A stretch of 39,798 nt of DNA from Hydrogenophaga sp. (GCF_019264445.1 NZ_JAHVAB010000087.1:1-39798), one strand, 5' to 3'. Shown: positions 21,994-30,110, counted from the stretch's first letter. Numbers and translations: made by a program. Notes: generated from the sequence alone by a model not told the origin.

Positions 21994-22869
21994 ATGACCT
22001 CCATCTTCCAACGCGTCGCCCGTCGGGCGCTCCTGCTGACCACGTTGGCCACGCTGTCCGTCTGCGTGACGGCGCACGCCCAAGCCACCTTCAAGGTCAC
22101 CACCATTCCGGAAGAGGCCGCCTCCGAGCAGATTCGCAAGTTTGGCCCCATGGTGAAGTACCTCGAGCGCATGTTGGGCACCAAGGTGGAGTTTGTGCCC
22201 GTGAGCGACTACCCGGCAGCGGTCGAGGCGCTGGTGAACAAGCAGGTCGACATGGTGTGGTTCGGGGGCTTCACTTTCGTGCAAGCCAAGCTGCGGTCGG
22301 GCGACAAGATCATTCCGCTGGTGCAACGCGAAGAAGACACGCAGTTTCGTTCGGTGTTCATCACGCAGAAGGATTCCGGCATCAAGACGCTGGCCGACCT
22401 CAAGGGCAAGCAGGTGAGCTTTGGCTCGGCCTCCAGCACCTCGGGCCACCTGATGCCGCGCAGCTTCCTGCTCGAAGCGGGCATCGAGCCCGAGCGCGAC
22501 TTCAAGCGCGTGGCCTTCTCGGGTGCGCACGACGCGACCATCGCTTCGGTCGTCAGCGGCCGCGTGGACGCTGCCGCGCTGGACATCACCGTGTGGCGCA
22601 AGTTCGTGAGCGAGAACAAGGTGGACACCAGCAAGGTCGACGTGTTCTACACCACGCCGCCGTACTTCAACTACAACTACTCGGTGCACGCCGACATGCC
22701 CGCCGCCCAACGCGAGAAGGTCACGCAGGCCCTGCTGGCCCTGAACACCAACGACGCCGAAGGCAAGGAAGTGCTGGGCCTGGCGCGTGCCTCGCGGTAC
22801 GTGCCGACCAAGGCCGACAACTACAAGGGCCTGGAGGCCGCTGGACGCAGCGCAGGCCTGATCAAGTAA
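21994..22869 (+). CDS. Putative selenate (PhnD-family) ABC transporter substrate-binding protein
   Basis: This 291-residue periplasmic binding protein has a signal peptide (ARRALLLTTLATLS, cleavage after AHA near residue 29). The fold is PhnD/phosphite-like: FKVTTIPEE, KFGPMVKYLERMLGTKVEFVP, VDMVWFGGFTFVQA, GKQVSFGSASSTSGHLMPRSFL and VSGRVDAAALDITVW. A PhnD subfamily found beside selenocysteine genes is annotated, to my recollection, as the putative selenate transporter binding protein. This gene fits by both sequence type and position between selA and selB. Phosphonate or phosphite remain alternatives on sequence alone, but no phn or ptx enzymes are present. The stop overlaps the ATPase start (TAATG). 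Confidence 0.8.
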   Translation: MTSIFQRVARRALLLTTLATLSVCVTAHAQATFKVTTIPEEAASEQIRKFGPMVKYLERMLGTKVEFVPVSDYPAAVEALVNKQVDMVWFGGFTFVQAKLRSGDKIIPLVQREEDTQFRSVFITQKDSGIKTLADLKGKQVSFGSASSTSGHLMPRSFLLEAGIEPERDFKRVAFSGAHDATIASVVSGRVDAAALDITVWRKFVSENKVDTSKVDVFYTTPPYFNYNYSVHADMPAAQREKVTQALLALNTNDAEGKEVLGLARASRYVPTKADNYKGLEAAGRSAGLIK

Positions 22870-23714
22870 TGGCCGGGCTGTCCCTCGCGCTCGACCAGAT
22901 TGCCGTGCGGCACCCCGCCGCCAGCGAGGGTGCGGCACCCGCGCTCGCCGGTTTCGATCTGCGCATCGAACCGGGCGAGCAGGTGGTCGTGATCGGTCCC
23001 TCGGGTGCGGGCAAGACCACGCTGTTGCACGCGCTGGCGTGCGCGCTGCCGCCCGCCGGCGGCAGGCTGCGCGTGGATGGACAGGAACCCTGGTCGCTCG
23101 GTGCGGGCGATCTTCGGCGTCTGCGGGGGCGGCTGTTCCTCGCACCGCAGACGCCGCCCCTGCCGCCGCGCCAGCGCGTGGTGACTTCGGTGCTGGCGGC
23201 ACGCCTGCCTGGCATGGGGCTGGGCGCGAGCCTGGCTTCGCTGCTCAAGCCGCGCGGCGCGGCCGACGCGCATGCCGCGCTCGAACGCTTCGATCTCGGC
23301 GACAAACTCTGGGAACGCGTCGACCGCCTCTCGGGCGGCGAACGCCAGCGTGTGGGCCTGGCGCGGGCGCTGCTGTCGCCCGCGGCACTGTGGCTGATCG
23401 ACGAGCCGCTGTCGGCGCTGGACCCGACGCGCGCCGCGCTCGCCATGCGTGTCCTCACGCAGCTGGCGCGCGAGCGTGGCGTCACGCTGGTGGCCACGCT
23501 GCACCAGGTCGACCTGGCGCTGGCGAGCTTTCCGCGCGTGCTCGGCCTGCGCGAAGGGCGGCTGGTGTTCGACCTGCCCGCCAGAGACGTTGACAGCGAC
23601 CGGCTCGCGCACCTCTACGCGAGCTTTGAACACGAACTGCTGGGCGCACCGCCAACGGACGTTGCGGCGCCCGATGACGAGCAGCAGACAGCGCCTTCGG
23701 TGATGCATTGCTGA
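22869..23714 (+). CDS. Putative selenate ABC transporter ATP-binding protein (PhnC-like)
   Basis: The 281-residue ATPase energises the importer whose binding protein is just upstream. Walker A is GPSGAGKTT (43-51), the Q-loop is LFLAPQTPPLPPRQR, the signature is LSGGERQRVGLARALL (about 154-169), Walker B is LWLIDEPLSALDP, and the switch His is in LVATLHQVDLAL. The insertion between Q-loop and signature is typical of PhnC. The start ATG overlaps the previous stop by one base. The C-terminal 20 residues are variable and acidic. Confidence 0.9.
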   Translation: MAGLSLALDQIAVRHPAASEGAAPALAGFDLRIEPGEQVVVIGPSGAGKTTLLHALACALPPAGGRLRVDGQEPWSLGAGDLRRLRGRLFLAPQTPPLPPRQRVVTSVLAARLPGMGLGASLASLLKPRGAADAHAALERFDLGDKLWERVDRLSGGERQRVGLARALLSPAALWLIDEPLSALDPTRAALAMRVLTQLARERGVTLVATLHQVDLALASFPRVLGLREGRLVFDLPARDVDSDRLAHLYASFEHELLGAPPTDVAAPDDEQQTAPSVMHC

Positions 23715-23715
23715 T

Positions 23716-24552
23716 GTGGACATGACCTCCGCGCGTCTGGACATTCACCACGATCCCGCCTGGCGCGGCCGCGTCTTCTGGATGCTGGCCGCGCTGGCCT
23801 TGCTCGCGCCCGCGCTGGTGGCGGTGGAGTTCAAGGTGTGGCTGCTGTTCGAGCCGGACAACCTGCGCATCACCCTGCGTTTCCTGGGTGACTTCCTGCC
23901 GCCTGCGATGTCGGCCGAATTCCTCGCCATGGTGGCCCGGGAGACCTGGCGTACCGTGGCCATCGCGTCCACCGCCATGGTGCTGGCGCTGGTGCTGGCC
24001 GTGCCGCTCACGCTGCTCTCCAGCGCCGCGCTGTCGGTCTCGTCGCTCAGTGGGCGCATGCACCCGCTGGCCTGGGCTTTCCGGCAGGCCGTGCGCGCGC
24101 TGCTGGTGGTGCTGCGCAGCGTGCCCGAGCTGGTGTGGGCACTGGTGTTCGTGCGCGTCGTCGGCCTCGGTCCCACGGCCGGTGTGCTGGCCATCGCGCT
24201 CACCTACGCCGGCATGCTGGGCAAGGTGTACGGCGAGATTCTGGAGAGTGGCGACCTGCACCCCACGCGCTCCCTGCTGCGCAACGGCAGCGGCCGTCTG
24301 CAGGCGTTCCTGTATGCGCTGCTGCCCGCCAATTCGCGCGAACTCACCAGCTACACCGTGTACCGCTGGGAGTGCGCGATCCGCTCTTCGGCGGTGCTGG
24401 GTTTCGTGGGTGCGGGCGGTCTGGGCCAACAGCTCGATGCCTCGATGAAGATGTTCAACGGTGGCGAGGTCGCCACCATCCTGTTCGCGTTCATCCTGCT
24501 CGTGGCGCTGGCAGATCTCGTCAGCGCGCAGCTGAGAAAGGCCATCGGGTGA
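23716..24552 (+). CDS. Putative selenate ABC transporter permease 1 (PhnE-like)
   Basis: The inner-membrane permease has 278 residues from GTG, or 276 from ATG 23722. About six helices are seen, the first at FWMLAALALLAPALVAVEF. The EAA-type cytosolic loop that contacts the ATPase is GEILESGDLHPTRSLLRNGS. The C-terminal segment AIRSSAVLGFVGAGGLGQQL is a PhnE hallmark. No clear ribosome-binding site separates the two start options; the gene follows the ATPase stop by one base and is probably coupled. It pairs with the second permease to make a heterodimeric channel. Confidence 0.88.
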   Translation: MDMTSARLDIHHDPAWRGRVFWMLAALALLAPALVAVEFKVWLLFEPDNLRITLRFLGDFLPPAMSAEFLAMVARETWRTVAIASTAMVLALVLAVPLTLLSSAALSVSSLSGRMHPLAWAFRQAVRALLVVLRSVPELVWALVFVRVVGLGPTAGVLAIALTYAGMLGKVYGEILESGDLHPTRSLLRNGSGRLQAFLYALLPANSRELTSYTVYRWECAIRSSAVLGFVGAGGLGQQLDASMKMFNGGEVATILFAFILLVALADLVSAQLRKAIG

Positions 24553-24567
24553 ACCGGCCCACCCCTG

Positions 24568-24640
24568 CGCCGGCCCTCCGGGCCGTCACCCCCTCAAGGG
24601 GGCAACGCCAGTGGACCGGCAAAGCCGGATCCACGGCGTT
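24568..24640 (+). repeat. REP-like two-hairpin repeat, copy A
   Basis: In the 124-bp gap between the two permease genes are three short perfect hairpins: CGGCCC-TCC-GGGCCG (24571-24585), CCCCCT-CA-AGGGGG (24589-24602) and CCGGC-AAA-GCCGG (24616-24628). The last two, separated by 13 bases, recur at 32,611 and 34,531 with identical spacing. This is a dispersed palindromic element of REP type. It may modulate downstream expression within the operon. Confidence 0.75.
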
Positions 24641-24676
24641 CTTGATGAGCGGGCTCGTGCTCTGGAGGTGCGTGTG

Positions 24677-25477
24677 ATGAACCATGTTGTTCCGTCGCAG
24701 CCCCCACGCCGCTGGAGCGTGCCTGCGCTGCTGCTCGGTATCGCCTTGCTGGCGGTGGCGAGCTTTGCGGAGATTGGCGTTGACTGGGGCCGGCTGTTGT
24801 CCGTGGATGCGGCGCAGCGGATGGGGCGCTTCCTGGGCGAGATGACGCACCCGGCGCGCGAGCCCGCGTTCCTCGCGCGCCTGGGCGTGGCCACACTGGA
24901 GACGCTGGCGATGTCGGCCGTGGGCACCTTGCTGGCGGCCATTTTCGGCCTGTTGCTGGCGTTGCCGGCGAGCCGCACACCCGGGCAGGCCCCGGGCTTC
25001 TGGCGCATGCCCACACGCTGGTTGCTCAACGTGCTGCGCTCGATTCCCGAACTTGTGTGGGCCGCGCTGCTGTTGATCTCGGCAGGGCTGGGCCCACTGG
25101 CCGGCACGCTGGCGCTGGCCCTGCACACCACCGGCGTGCTCGGGCGGCTGTTCGCCGAGGTGATCGAAAACGCGCCCGACGGCCCCGCCGCCGCATTGCG
25201 CGTGCAGGGTGTGCACGCCGGCCGCGTGTTTCTCTACGCCACCTTTCCGCTGGCCCTGCCGCAGCTGATGTCGTACACCCTGTACCGCTGGGAAAACAAC
25301 ATCCGTGCGGCGGCGGTGCTCGGTGTGGTGGGTGGCGGTGGTCTCGGGCAGATGCTGTCGTTCCACATGGGCCTGTTTCACATGCGCGAGACCGGTTCCA
25401 TCCTGCTCGCCACCATCGTGCTCGTGGCGCTCGTGGACCTGCTCTCCACCGTGGCCAGAAGGATTCTCAACCCATGA
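24677..25477 (+). CDS. Putative selenate ABC transporter permease 2 (PhnE-like)
   Basis: This 266-residue membrane permease parallels permease 1. Hydrophobic helices begin at VPALLLGIALLAVASFA; the cytosolic EAA-like loop is AEVIENAPDGPAAALRVQG; the C-terminal hallmark is NIRAAAVLGVVGGGGLGQML. GGAGGTG 6 bases before ATG 24677 defines the start, so translation restarts after the REP-like repeat. The stop overlaps the selB start (ATGA), coupling importer and elongation factor. That coupling is the strongest contextual argument that the cargo is a selenium compound. Confidence 0.88.
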   Translation: MNHVVPSQPPRRWSVPALLLGIALLAVASFAEIGVDWGRLLSVDAAQRMGRFLGEMTHPAREPAFLARLGVATLETLAMSAVGTLLAAIFGLLLALPASRTPGQAPGFWRMPTRWLLNVLRSIPELVWAALLLISAGLGPLAGTLALALHTTGVLGRLFAEVIENAPDGPAAALRVQGVHAGRVFLYATFPLALPQLMSYTLYRWENNIRAAAVLGVVGGGGLGQMLSFHMGLFHMRETGSILLATIVLVALVDLLSTVARRILNP

Positions 25478-27396
25478 TCATCGGCACCGCAGGCCACATC
25501 GATCACGGCAAGACCACGCTGGTGCGCGCGCTCACCGGTGTCGACACCGACCGACTGCCGGAGGAAAAGCAGCGAGGCGTGTCGATCGAACTGGGCTATG
25601 CCTTCCTCGATGCACCGCAGGGTCACCGCATCGGCTTCATCGACGTGCCCGGCCACGAGCGGCTGGTGCACACCATGCTCGCTGGCGCCACCGGCATCGA
25701 CTTCGCGCTGCTCCTGGTGGCGGCCGACGACGGCGTGATGCCGCAGACGCGCGAGCACCTGGCCGTGCTGTCGCTGCTGGGGATTGATCGTGGGCTGGTG
25801 GTCATCACCAAGTGCGACCGTGCCGACGCCGCGCAGGTGCAGGCCGTGGCAAGCGACGTGCGTGCGCTGCTGGCGCCTTCTTCTCTGGCCGGTGCACCGG
25901 TGTTGCCGGTGTCGGCGCAATCGGGGGAAGGCATGAAAGCCCTGAAAGACGCGCTCTTTGCCGTCGCGCTGGACCACCGAACGCATGCGCGTGACGGCGA
26001 CGCGTTTCGCCTGGCGGTCGACCGCGCCTTCACGCTCGATGGCGTGGGCACCGTCGTCACCGGCACGGTGCACGCGGGGCAGGTGAGTGTGGGTGACGAG
26101 CTGCAGCTGGTGCCCGGCACACGCCGCGCGCGCGTGCGCAGCCTGCACGCCCAGAACCGCGCCGTGACCACTGCCCATGCCGGCCAGCGCTGCGCGGTGG
26201 CGCTGGCGGGCGTGGACAAGCACGAGATCGAGCGCGGCCAATGGCTCACCGAACCCGCCATGGCCATGGCCACCGACCGCTTGGACGTGCAGCTCTCGCT
26301 GTGGCACGGCGAGTCGCGGGCGCTGCGCTCAGGGGCCACCGTGCATGTGCACCTGGGTTCAGCCACCGTGCTGGCCGCCGTGGCCGTGCTGGAGCCGCCC
26401 TTGCTGGAGCCCGGGCAGAGCGGGCTTGTGCAACTGGTGCTGCGCAAGCCGCTGGGCGTGTGGCATGGCGACCGCGTGGTGCTGCGCGACGCCTCGGCCT
26501 CGCGCACGCTGGCCGGCGGGCGTGTGCTCGACCCCTGCGCCCCTGTGCGTTACCGGCGCACGCCCCAACGCCTGGCCGAGCTCGACGCGCTCTCGCTGCC
26601 CACAGCGGCGCAGCGCCTGCATGCGTGGCTGGCCGTGGCACCGCAGGGCATTGACTTGCGGCGCTTCGCCGCATCGCAGGGCGCGCCGCTCGGTGAGTTA
26701 CCCGCCCACGCGCTGCACCACAGCGACGCGCACACCGACATGGCGCTGGGCGAGGCGCAAACCACGCAGGCCTGTGAGCGCGTGGTGCAGGTGCTCGCGG
26801 CCTACCACGCCTCGCACACCGAAGAGCTCGGCCCCGACAGCGCGCGCTTGCGGCGCCTGTCGTTGCCGCGCCTGCCCGAGCCCCTGTGGCGCGCCTTGCT
26901 CGCGCGGTTGCAGGCGCGGGCACAGGTGCAGGTGCGCGGTGCTTTCGTGCATCTCCCCGAACACGGCGTGCGCCTGTCCGCCACCGAAGAGCGTCTGGCG
27001 CAGAAGGTCGCATCGCCCTTGACCAAAGCCGGCTTCGAAGGCGCCTGGGTGCGCGACCTCGCCCGCGACATCGCCGAGCCCGAGGCCCTGGTGCGCGTCA
27101 CCCTGGTGCGCCTCTCGCAGCGCGGCGAGCTCTACCAGGTGGTGAAGGACCTCTATTACCCACCGGCCACGATGGCGCAGCTTGCTGCGCTGGCCAGGGG
27201 CGTGGCGGCTCAGAACGAGGGCGCCGTGCTGGCCGCGAGTTTCCGCGATGCCACCGGCCTGGGCCGCAAACGCGCGATCCAGATCCTGGAGCACTTCGAT
27301 CGCATCGGCCTCTTGCGCCGCGTGGGCGATGTGCATTGGCTGCGTGCAGACAGCCAGCTGTTTTTGCAAGCCGAAGTGGCCGCGGCGCCGCTATGA
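25474..27396 (+). CDS. selB: Selenocysteine-specific translation elongation factor SelB
   Basis: SelB is a GTPase of 640 residues that delivers Sec-tRNA(Sec) to UGA codons marked by a SECIS hairpin. G motifs are GTAGHIDHGKTT (residues 4-15), the effector region RGVSIELGYAF, DVPGHERLVHTML, and ITKCDRAD. Domains II and III follow (VDRAFTLDGVGTVVTGTVHAG). The C-terminal third contains the winged-helix repeats that bind the SECIS; the last shows AASFRDATGLGRKRAIQILEHFD. Length is slightly above the E. coli protein. It is coupled to the importer permease and is followed 18 bp later by its cognate tRNA. Confidence 0.97.
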   Translation: MIIGTAGHIDHGKTTLVRALTGVDTDRLPEEKQRGVSIELGYAFLDAPQGHRIGFIDVPGHERLVHTMLAGATGIDFALLLVAADDGVMPQTREHLAVLSLLGIDRGLVVITKCDRADAAQVQAVASDVRALLAPSSLAGAPVLPVSAQSGEGMKALKDALFAVALDHRTHARDGDAFRLAVDRAFTLDGVGTVVTGTVHAGQVSVGDELQLVPGTRRARVRSLHAQNRAVTTAHAGQRCAVALAGVDKHEIERGQWLTEPAMAMATDRLDVQLSLWHGESRALRSGATVHVHLGSATVLAAVAVLEPPLLEPGQSGLVQLVLRKPLGVWHGDRVVLRDASASRTLAGGRVLDPCAPVRYRRTPQRLAELDALSLPTAAQRLHAWLAVAPQGIDLRRFAASQGAPLGELPAHALHHSDAHTDMALGEAQTTQACERVVQVLAAYHASHTEELGPDSARLRRLSLPRLPEPLWRALLARLQARAQVQVRGAFVHLPEHGVRLSATEERLAQKVASPLTKAGFEGAWVRDLARDIAEPEALVRVTLVRLSQRGELYQVVKDLYYPPATMAQLAALARGVAAQNEGAVLAASFRDATGLGRKRAIQILEHFDRIGLLRRVGDVHWLRADSQLFLQAEVAAAPL

Positions 27397-27414
27397 TCGG
27401 CGAGCGTTTTTTGC

Positions 27415-27507
27415 GGAGGGGAAACGGCCCTGGTGGGTCGGCCGGGCTTCAAACCCGGTGGGTGGCGCCATGCGTCGCCGGGTGGGTTCGACTCCCATTC
27501 TCCTCCG
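27415..27507 (+). tRNA. selC: tRNA-Sec (anticodon UCA)
   Basis: The cloverleaf is clear: an 8-bp acceptor stem GGAGGGGA/TCTCCTCC (one G-U), a 6-bp D stem CGGCCC/GGGTCG with a 4-base loop, an anticodon stem CCGGG/CCCGG around loop CTTCAAA (UCA), a long variable arm (from about 27459 to 27480), a T arm GTGGG-TTCGACT-CCCAT, and discriminator G507. The long acceptor, 6-bp D stem, UCA and long variable arm are diagnostic of bacterial tRNA-Sec. The terminal CCA is not encoded (the DNA reads CCC). It lies within the operon and must be cut from a polycistronic transcript or have its own promoter. Confidence 0.96.
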
Positions 27508-27526
27508 CCCCTTTCACCTTGCGGCC

Positions 27527-27967
27527 ATGAACGCGCTGAACCTCCCATTCCCCGACGACCTGCACTACCTCGTGGAGCATCAGGTGTGGGCGCGCCTGGA
27601 CGGCGATGACCTGGCCACGGTGGGCATCACTTCGCTGGGCATCCAGTTGGCCGGTGAGATCTACATGTGCCGGCCCAAGACGATCGGCTCTGCGGTGGAG
27701 CAGGGGCGTTCCATTGCGGTGGTGGAGCTGGCCAAGTCCATCGTGTCGGTGAAGTCGCCGCTCAGTGGCGCCGTGGTGGCGGTCAACCCGCGCCTGGCCA
27801 CCAAGCCTGAGCTGGTGCACCTGGACCCGTATGGCGAAGGCTGGCTCGCGCAGTTGCGCGTGGCCGATGCAAAGAGCGAGCTGGCGGCACTGGTGCACGG
27901 CGATGCCGTGGCGCCCGCCATGCAGCACCACGCCTGGCTGCACCGCCAGGAACAAGGCGAGGGCTGA
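27527..27967 (+). CDS. GcvH-like lipoyl-domain protein
   Basis: This 146-residue protein has the glycine-cleavage H-protein fold, with a lipoyl-type lysine, Lys70, in VVELAKSIVSVKSPLSG. ITSLGIQLAGEIYMCRP and the C-terminal DPYGEGWLAQLRV also match GcvH. No glycine-cleavage gene (gcvT or gcvP) is nearby. Stand-alone GcvH-like proteins include the lipoate-binding carriers of sulfur-oxidation (sHdr) systems. Here the gene follows tRNA-Sec and precedes a DsrE-like gene by 5 bp, so a carrier role in sulfur/selenium chemistry is plausible but unproven. ATG 27527 starts the homology. Confidence 0.85.
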   Translation: MNALNLPFPDDLHYLVEHQVWARLDGDDLATVGITSLGIQLAGEIYMCRPKTIGSAVEQGRSIAVVELAKSIVSVKSPLSGAVVAVNPRLATKPELVHLDPYGEGWLAQLRVADAKSELAALVHGDAVAPAMQHHAWLHRQEQGEG

Positions 27968-27972
27968 AGCGC

Positions 27973-28368
27973 ATGGGCTTTGTTGACCAACCCGTCGAGG
28001 GCATTGCCATCCTGCTGTGGGCCAGTGAACCCGAGGCACCGCACCGGCTCGCAACCCCTTTCTTTCATGCGGCCGCAGCAGGGGCCATGGACGTACCCGT
28101 GGAGATTTACTTCACCGCCCGCAGCGTGCACCTGCTCGTGCCGGGGGTGGCCGGGCAATTGCGCGCCAGTGCGCACTTCAGCAAGACCGTGCTGGACGCC
28201 ATGCGCGAGGCCGTGTCGCATGGCGCGCGGCTGCTCGCCTGCACCGACGCGCTGCATGCGCAAGGGCTTGACCCCCATCACCTTATCGCCGAGTGCAGCG
28301 GCCATGGGGGTGCCGTGCAGTTCATGGCGCGCGCGGCCGACCTGCGCTGGCGCACGCTGGTTTTCTAG
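27973..28368 (+). CDS. DsrE-like family protein
   Basis: The 131-residue protein resembles the DsrE/DsrF/TusD fold: an alternating alpha/beta pattern opening GIAILLWASEPEAPHRL, the FFHAAAAGAMDVPVEIYFTARSVHLL segment, and LLACTDALHAQGLD, where the cysteine sits at the position usual for persulfide-binding DsrE proteins. A second cysteine lies in LIAECSGHGG. Such proteins relay sulfane sulfur; the selenium-associated protein YedF also carries a DsrE-like domain. It is 5 bp after the GcvH-like gene. Family placement is fairly good; substrate (sulfur or selenium) is inference. Confidence 0.75.
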   Translation: MGFVDQPVEGIAILLWASEPEAPHRLATPFFHAAAAGAMDVPVEIYFTARSVHLLVPGVAGQLRASAHFSKTVLDAMREAVSHGARLLACTDALHAQGLDPHHLIAECSGHGGAVQFMARAADLRWRTLVF

Positions 28369-28380
28369 GACTTCGTCAAC

Positions 28381-28953
28381 ATGGACGCTCCCCGCTCTGA
28401 CTTCTTCCACGGCTTGATCGAGCGCTATTCGGTCGGCACCAAGCACCTGAGCGAGCCCGCGCCGTCGATGGACGACCTGCTTCGCATGACCGAAGCCGCG
28501 TTGCGCGCTCCCGATCACGCGGGCCTTGTGCCGTTTCGCTTTGCGGCCATCCGTGGCGCGGCGCGCGAGCGCCTGGGCGACCTGTTTGAAGAGGCTGCCC
28601 TGCAGGCCGGCAAGAACGCCGAAGACGCGCAGCGCGACCGCCACCGTGCGCTGGACGCCCCCCTGCTGCTCGCGGTGGTCGCGCGCATCGACACCGGTCA
28701 CCCGCAGGCCACGGTGCACGAGCAGTGGATGGCCGTGGGCGGCGCGCTCACCAACCTGCTCAACGCGGCGCACGCGCTGGGCTACGCCGGCAAGATGCTG
28801 TCGGGCGCCAAGGTGCGCGCCGCCCCAGTGGTGGCGGCGTTTTGCGAACCGGGCGAGCAACTGGTGGGCTGGGTGGTGCTCGGCACCGCACGCAAGGCCG
28901 GCTCACCCAAATTCAACAAACCCGACCCCACCCAGGTGACCCGCGACTGGTGA
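28381..28953 (+). CDS. YdjA-like nitroreductase family protein
   Basis: This 190-residue flavoprotein is of the NAD(P)H nitroreductase superfamily, closest in appearance to E. coli YdjA: LIERYSV, LSEPAPSMDDLLRMTEAAL, RAPDHAGLVPFRF, DAPLLLAVVARI and MAVGGALTNLLNAAHALG line up with that protein. FMN binding is expected, using the RYSV and APDHA segments. In E. coli ydjA is immediately upstream of selD, so the selenium link recurs. The physiological substrate is unknown. It is the last gene of the rightward island and is convergent with the tup regulator. Confidence 0.85.
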   Translation: MDAPRSDFFHGLIERYSVGTKHLSEPAPSMDDLLRMTEAALRAPDHAGLVPFRFAAIRGAARERLGDLFEEAALQAGKNAEDAQRDRHRALDAPLLLAVVARIDTGHPQATVHEQWMAVGGALTNLLNAAHALGYAGKMLSGAKVRAAPVVAAFCEPGEQLVGWVVLGTARKAGSPKFNKPDPTQVTRDW

Positions 28954-28982
28954 CGAGCGGCGGAGCGTGGGGGCTAACTACC

Positions 28983-30110
28983 TCAATCCCACCAAGGCAG
29001 CAGCCGCTTCATGGCCGCCACCTCGCCGCAATGGTCGGTGGCGTAGCCGGGCAGGGCGTTCAGGCGTTCTTGCCAGGTGCGGTGGCGCAGGCGCTGCAGC
29101 AGGCGCTGCATGGCGGGTTGTTCCAGGGCGCTCTTCAGGCACACCAGCAGGTAGCGCTCTTCGGTCAGGGGCACGAAGTCCAGGCCTTGCGTGCGCGCCG
29201 CGTATTCGGTGCCCAGGCCCACGTCGGCGCTGCCGTTGGACACGGCCTGCGCCACGGCGGCGTGCGAGCTCTCCACGTTGTGATAACCGACCACGTCCAT
29301 GGGCAGCAACGTGGCCTGCGCCAGCAGCTCGTCGAGCAGCAGGCGCGTGCCGGTGCCAATGGCGCGGTTCACGAAACGGGCCTGCAGCCGCGACACGTCG
29401 GTGATATCGCGCAGGCGCAGCGGGTTGCCTGGCGCCACCATCAAGCCTTGTGAGCGGCGCGCAAAACCGATGATCTTGTGCAGTCCGGGCTTGAGCAACG
29501 GGCGGTAGGCCCGCGCGCTGAGGCTGCCCGCCGCCGCGAATGGCTGGGTGTGGAACCCCGCGAGCTCGCAGCGGCCTTCGTTCAAGGCCCGGATCGCGTC
29601 CACGCTGCCGCAGAAACGGATGTCCAGGTGCAAGGGCGGTGCGGCGTTGCGGCCTGCCGTGGCCATGCCGGCGTGCTGCTGCAGTTCGGTGAGCGCGTGG
29701 TCGTGGCTGGCGTAGAGCGTGAGCACATCGCCCGGGCCGTCGCGCTCGCCCTCTTCGAAGGCCATGGCAAAGGCGCGCTCCAGCTCGGCGCGCAGGCTCT
29801 CCATTTGCGGGCCCAGCCGGGCCTGGGCCAGGCGCTCGGCCATCAGCAGGCGTTCGCCAAACGGCGTGAGGCGCGCGGCCTGCCCGCGCTCCCAGAAGAT
29901 GAGCTGCTGCCCGAGCCCGGCTTCCCATTCCTTGAGCTGGCCCCACACATGGCGGTACGACAGGCCCAGCTCGCGCGCGGCGCCCGATATGGAGCCGCTG
30001 CTGCGCAGGGCGTGCAGCACATCCATCATGGGGTTGCGCAAGAGCGCGGGGTGGGACGAGCGCTCGGGCGTTGAAGCGGTCAGCGTGTAGGAGAGCTCGA
30101 TCTTTCGCAT
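28983..30110 (-). CDS. ModE/LysR-like regulator with substrate-binding-protein-like sensor domain
   Basis: The 375-residue regulator has an N-terminal winged HTH of ModE/LysR type (about 25-90: SGSISGAARELGLSYRHVW, then ARLTPFGERLL). Its C-terminal domain of about 250 residues resembles a periplasmic binding protein (LHLDIRFCGSVDAIRALNEG, GLMVAPGNPLRLRDI, VNRAIGTGTRLLLDELL, VSNGSADVGLGTEY). This architecture occurs in regulators of molybdate/tungstate genes. It is divergent from tupBCA and is likely to control it in response to the oxyanion. ATG 30110 (MRKIELSYTL) is preferred to the longer frame beginning at 30209, which would run through the promoter region. Confidence 0.88.
   Translation of the reverse strand: MRKIELSYTLTASTPERSSHPALLRNPMMDVLHALRSSGSISGAARELGLSYRHVWGQLKEWEAGLGQQLIFWERGQAARLTPFGERLLMAERLAQARLGPQMESLRAELERAFAMAFEEGERDGPGDVLTLYASHDHALTELQQHAGMATAGRNAAPPLHLDIRFCGSVDAIRALNEGRCELAGFHTQPFAAAGSLSARAYRPLLKPGLHKIIGFARRSQGLMVAPGNPLRLRDITDVSRLQARFVNRAIGTGTRLLLDELLAQATLLPMDVVGYHNVESSHAAVAQAVSNGSADVGLGTEYAARTQGLDFVPLTEERYLLVCLKSALEQPAMQRLLQRLRHRTWQERLNALPGYATDHCGEVAAMKRLLPWWD

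Noticed and set aside
21994..25477. Phosphonate uptake operon (phnDCE)
   Set aside because: The protein types fit, but no phosphonate catabolism genes are present and the operon is coupled to selB, so a selenium oxyanion is the better reading, though not proven.
27527..27967. Glycine cleavage H protein of the classical complex
   Set aside because: No gcvT or gcvP is adjacent, and the neighbours are selenium and sulfur-carrier genes; only the fold and lipoyl site are supported.
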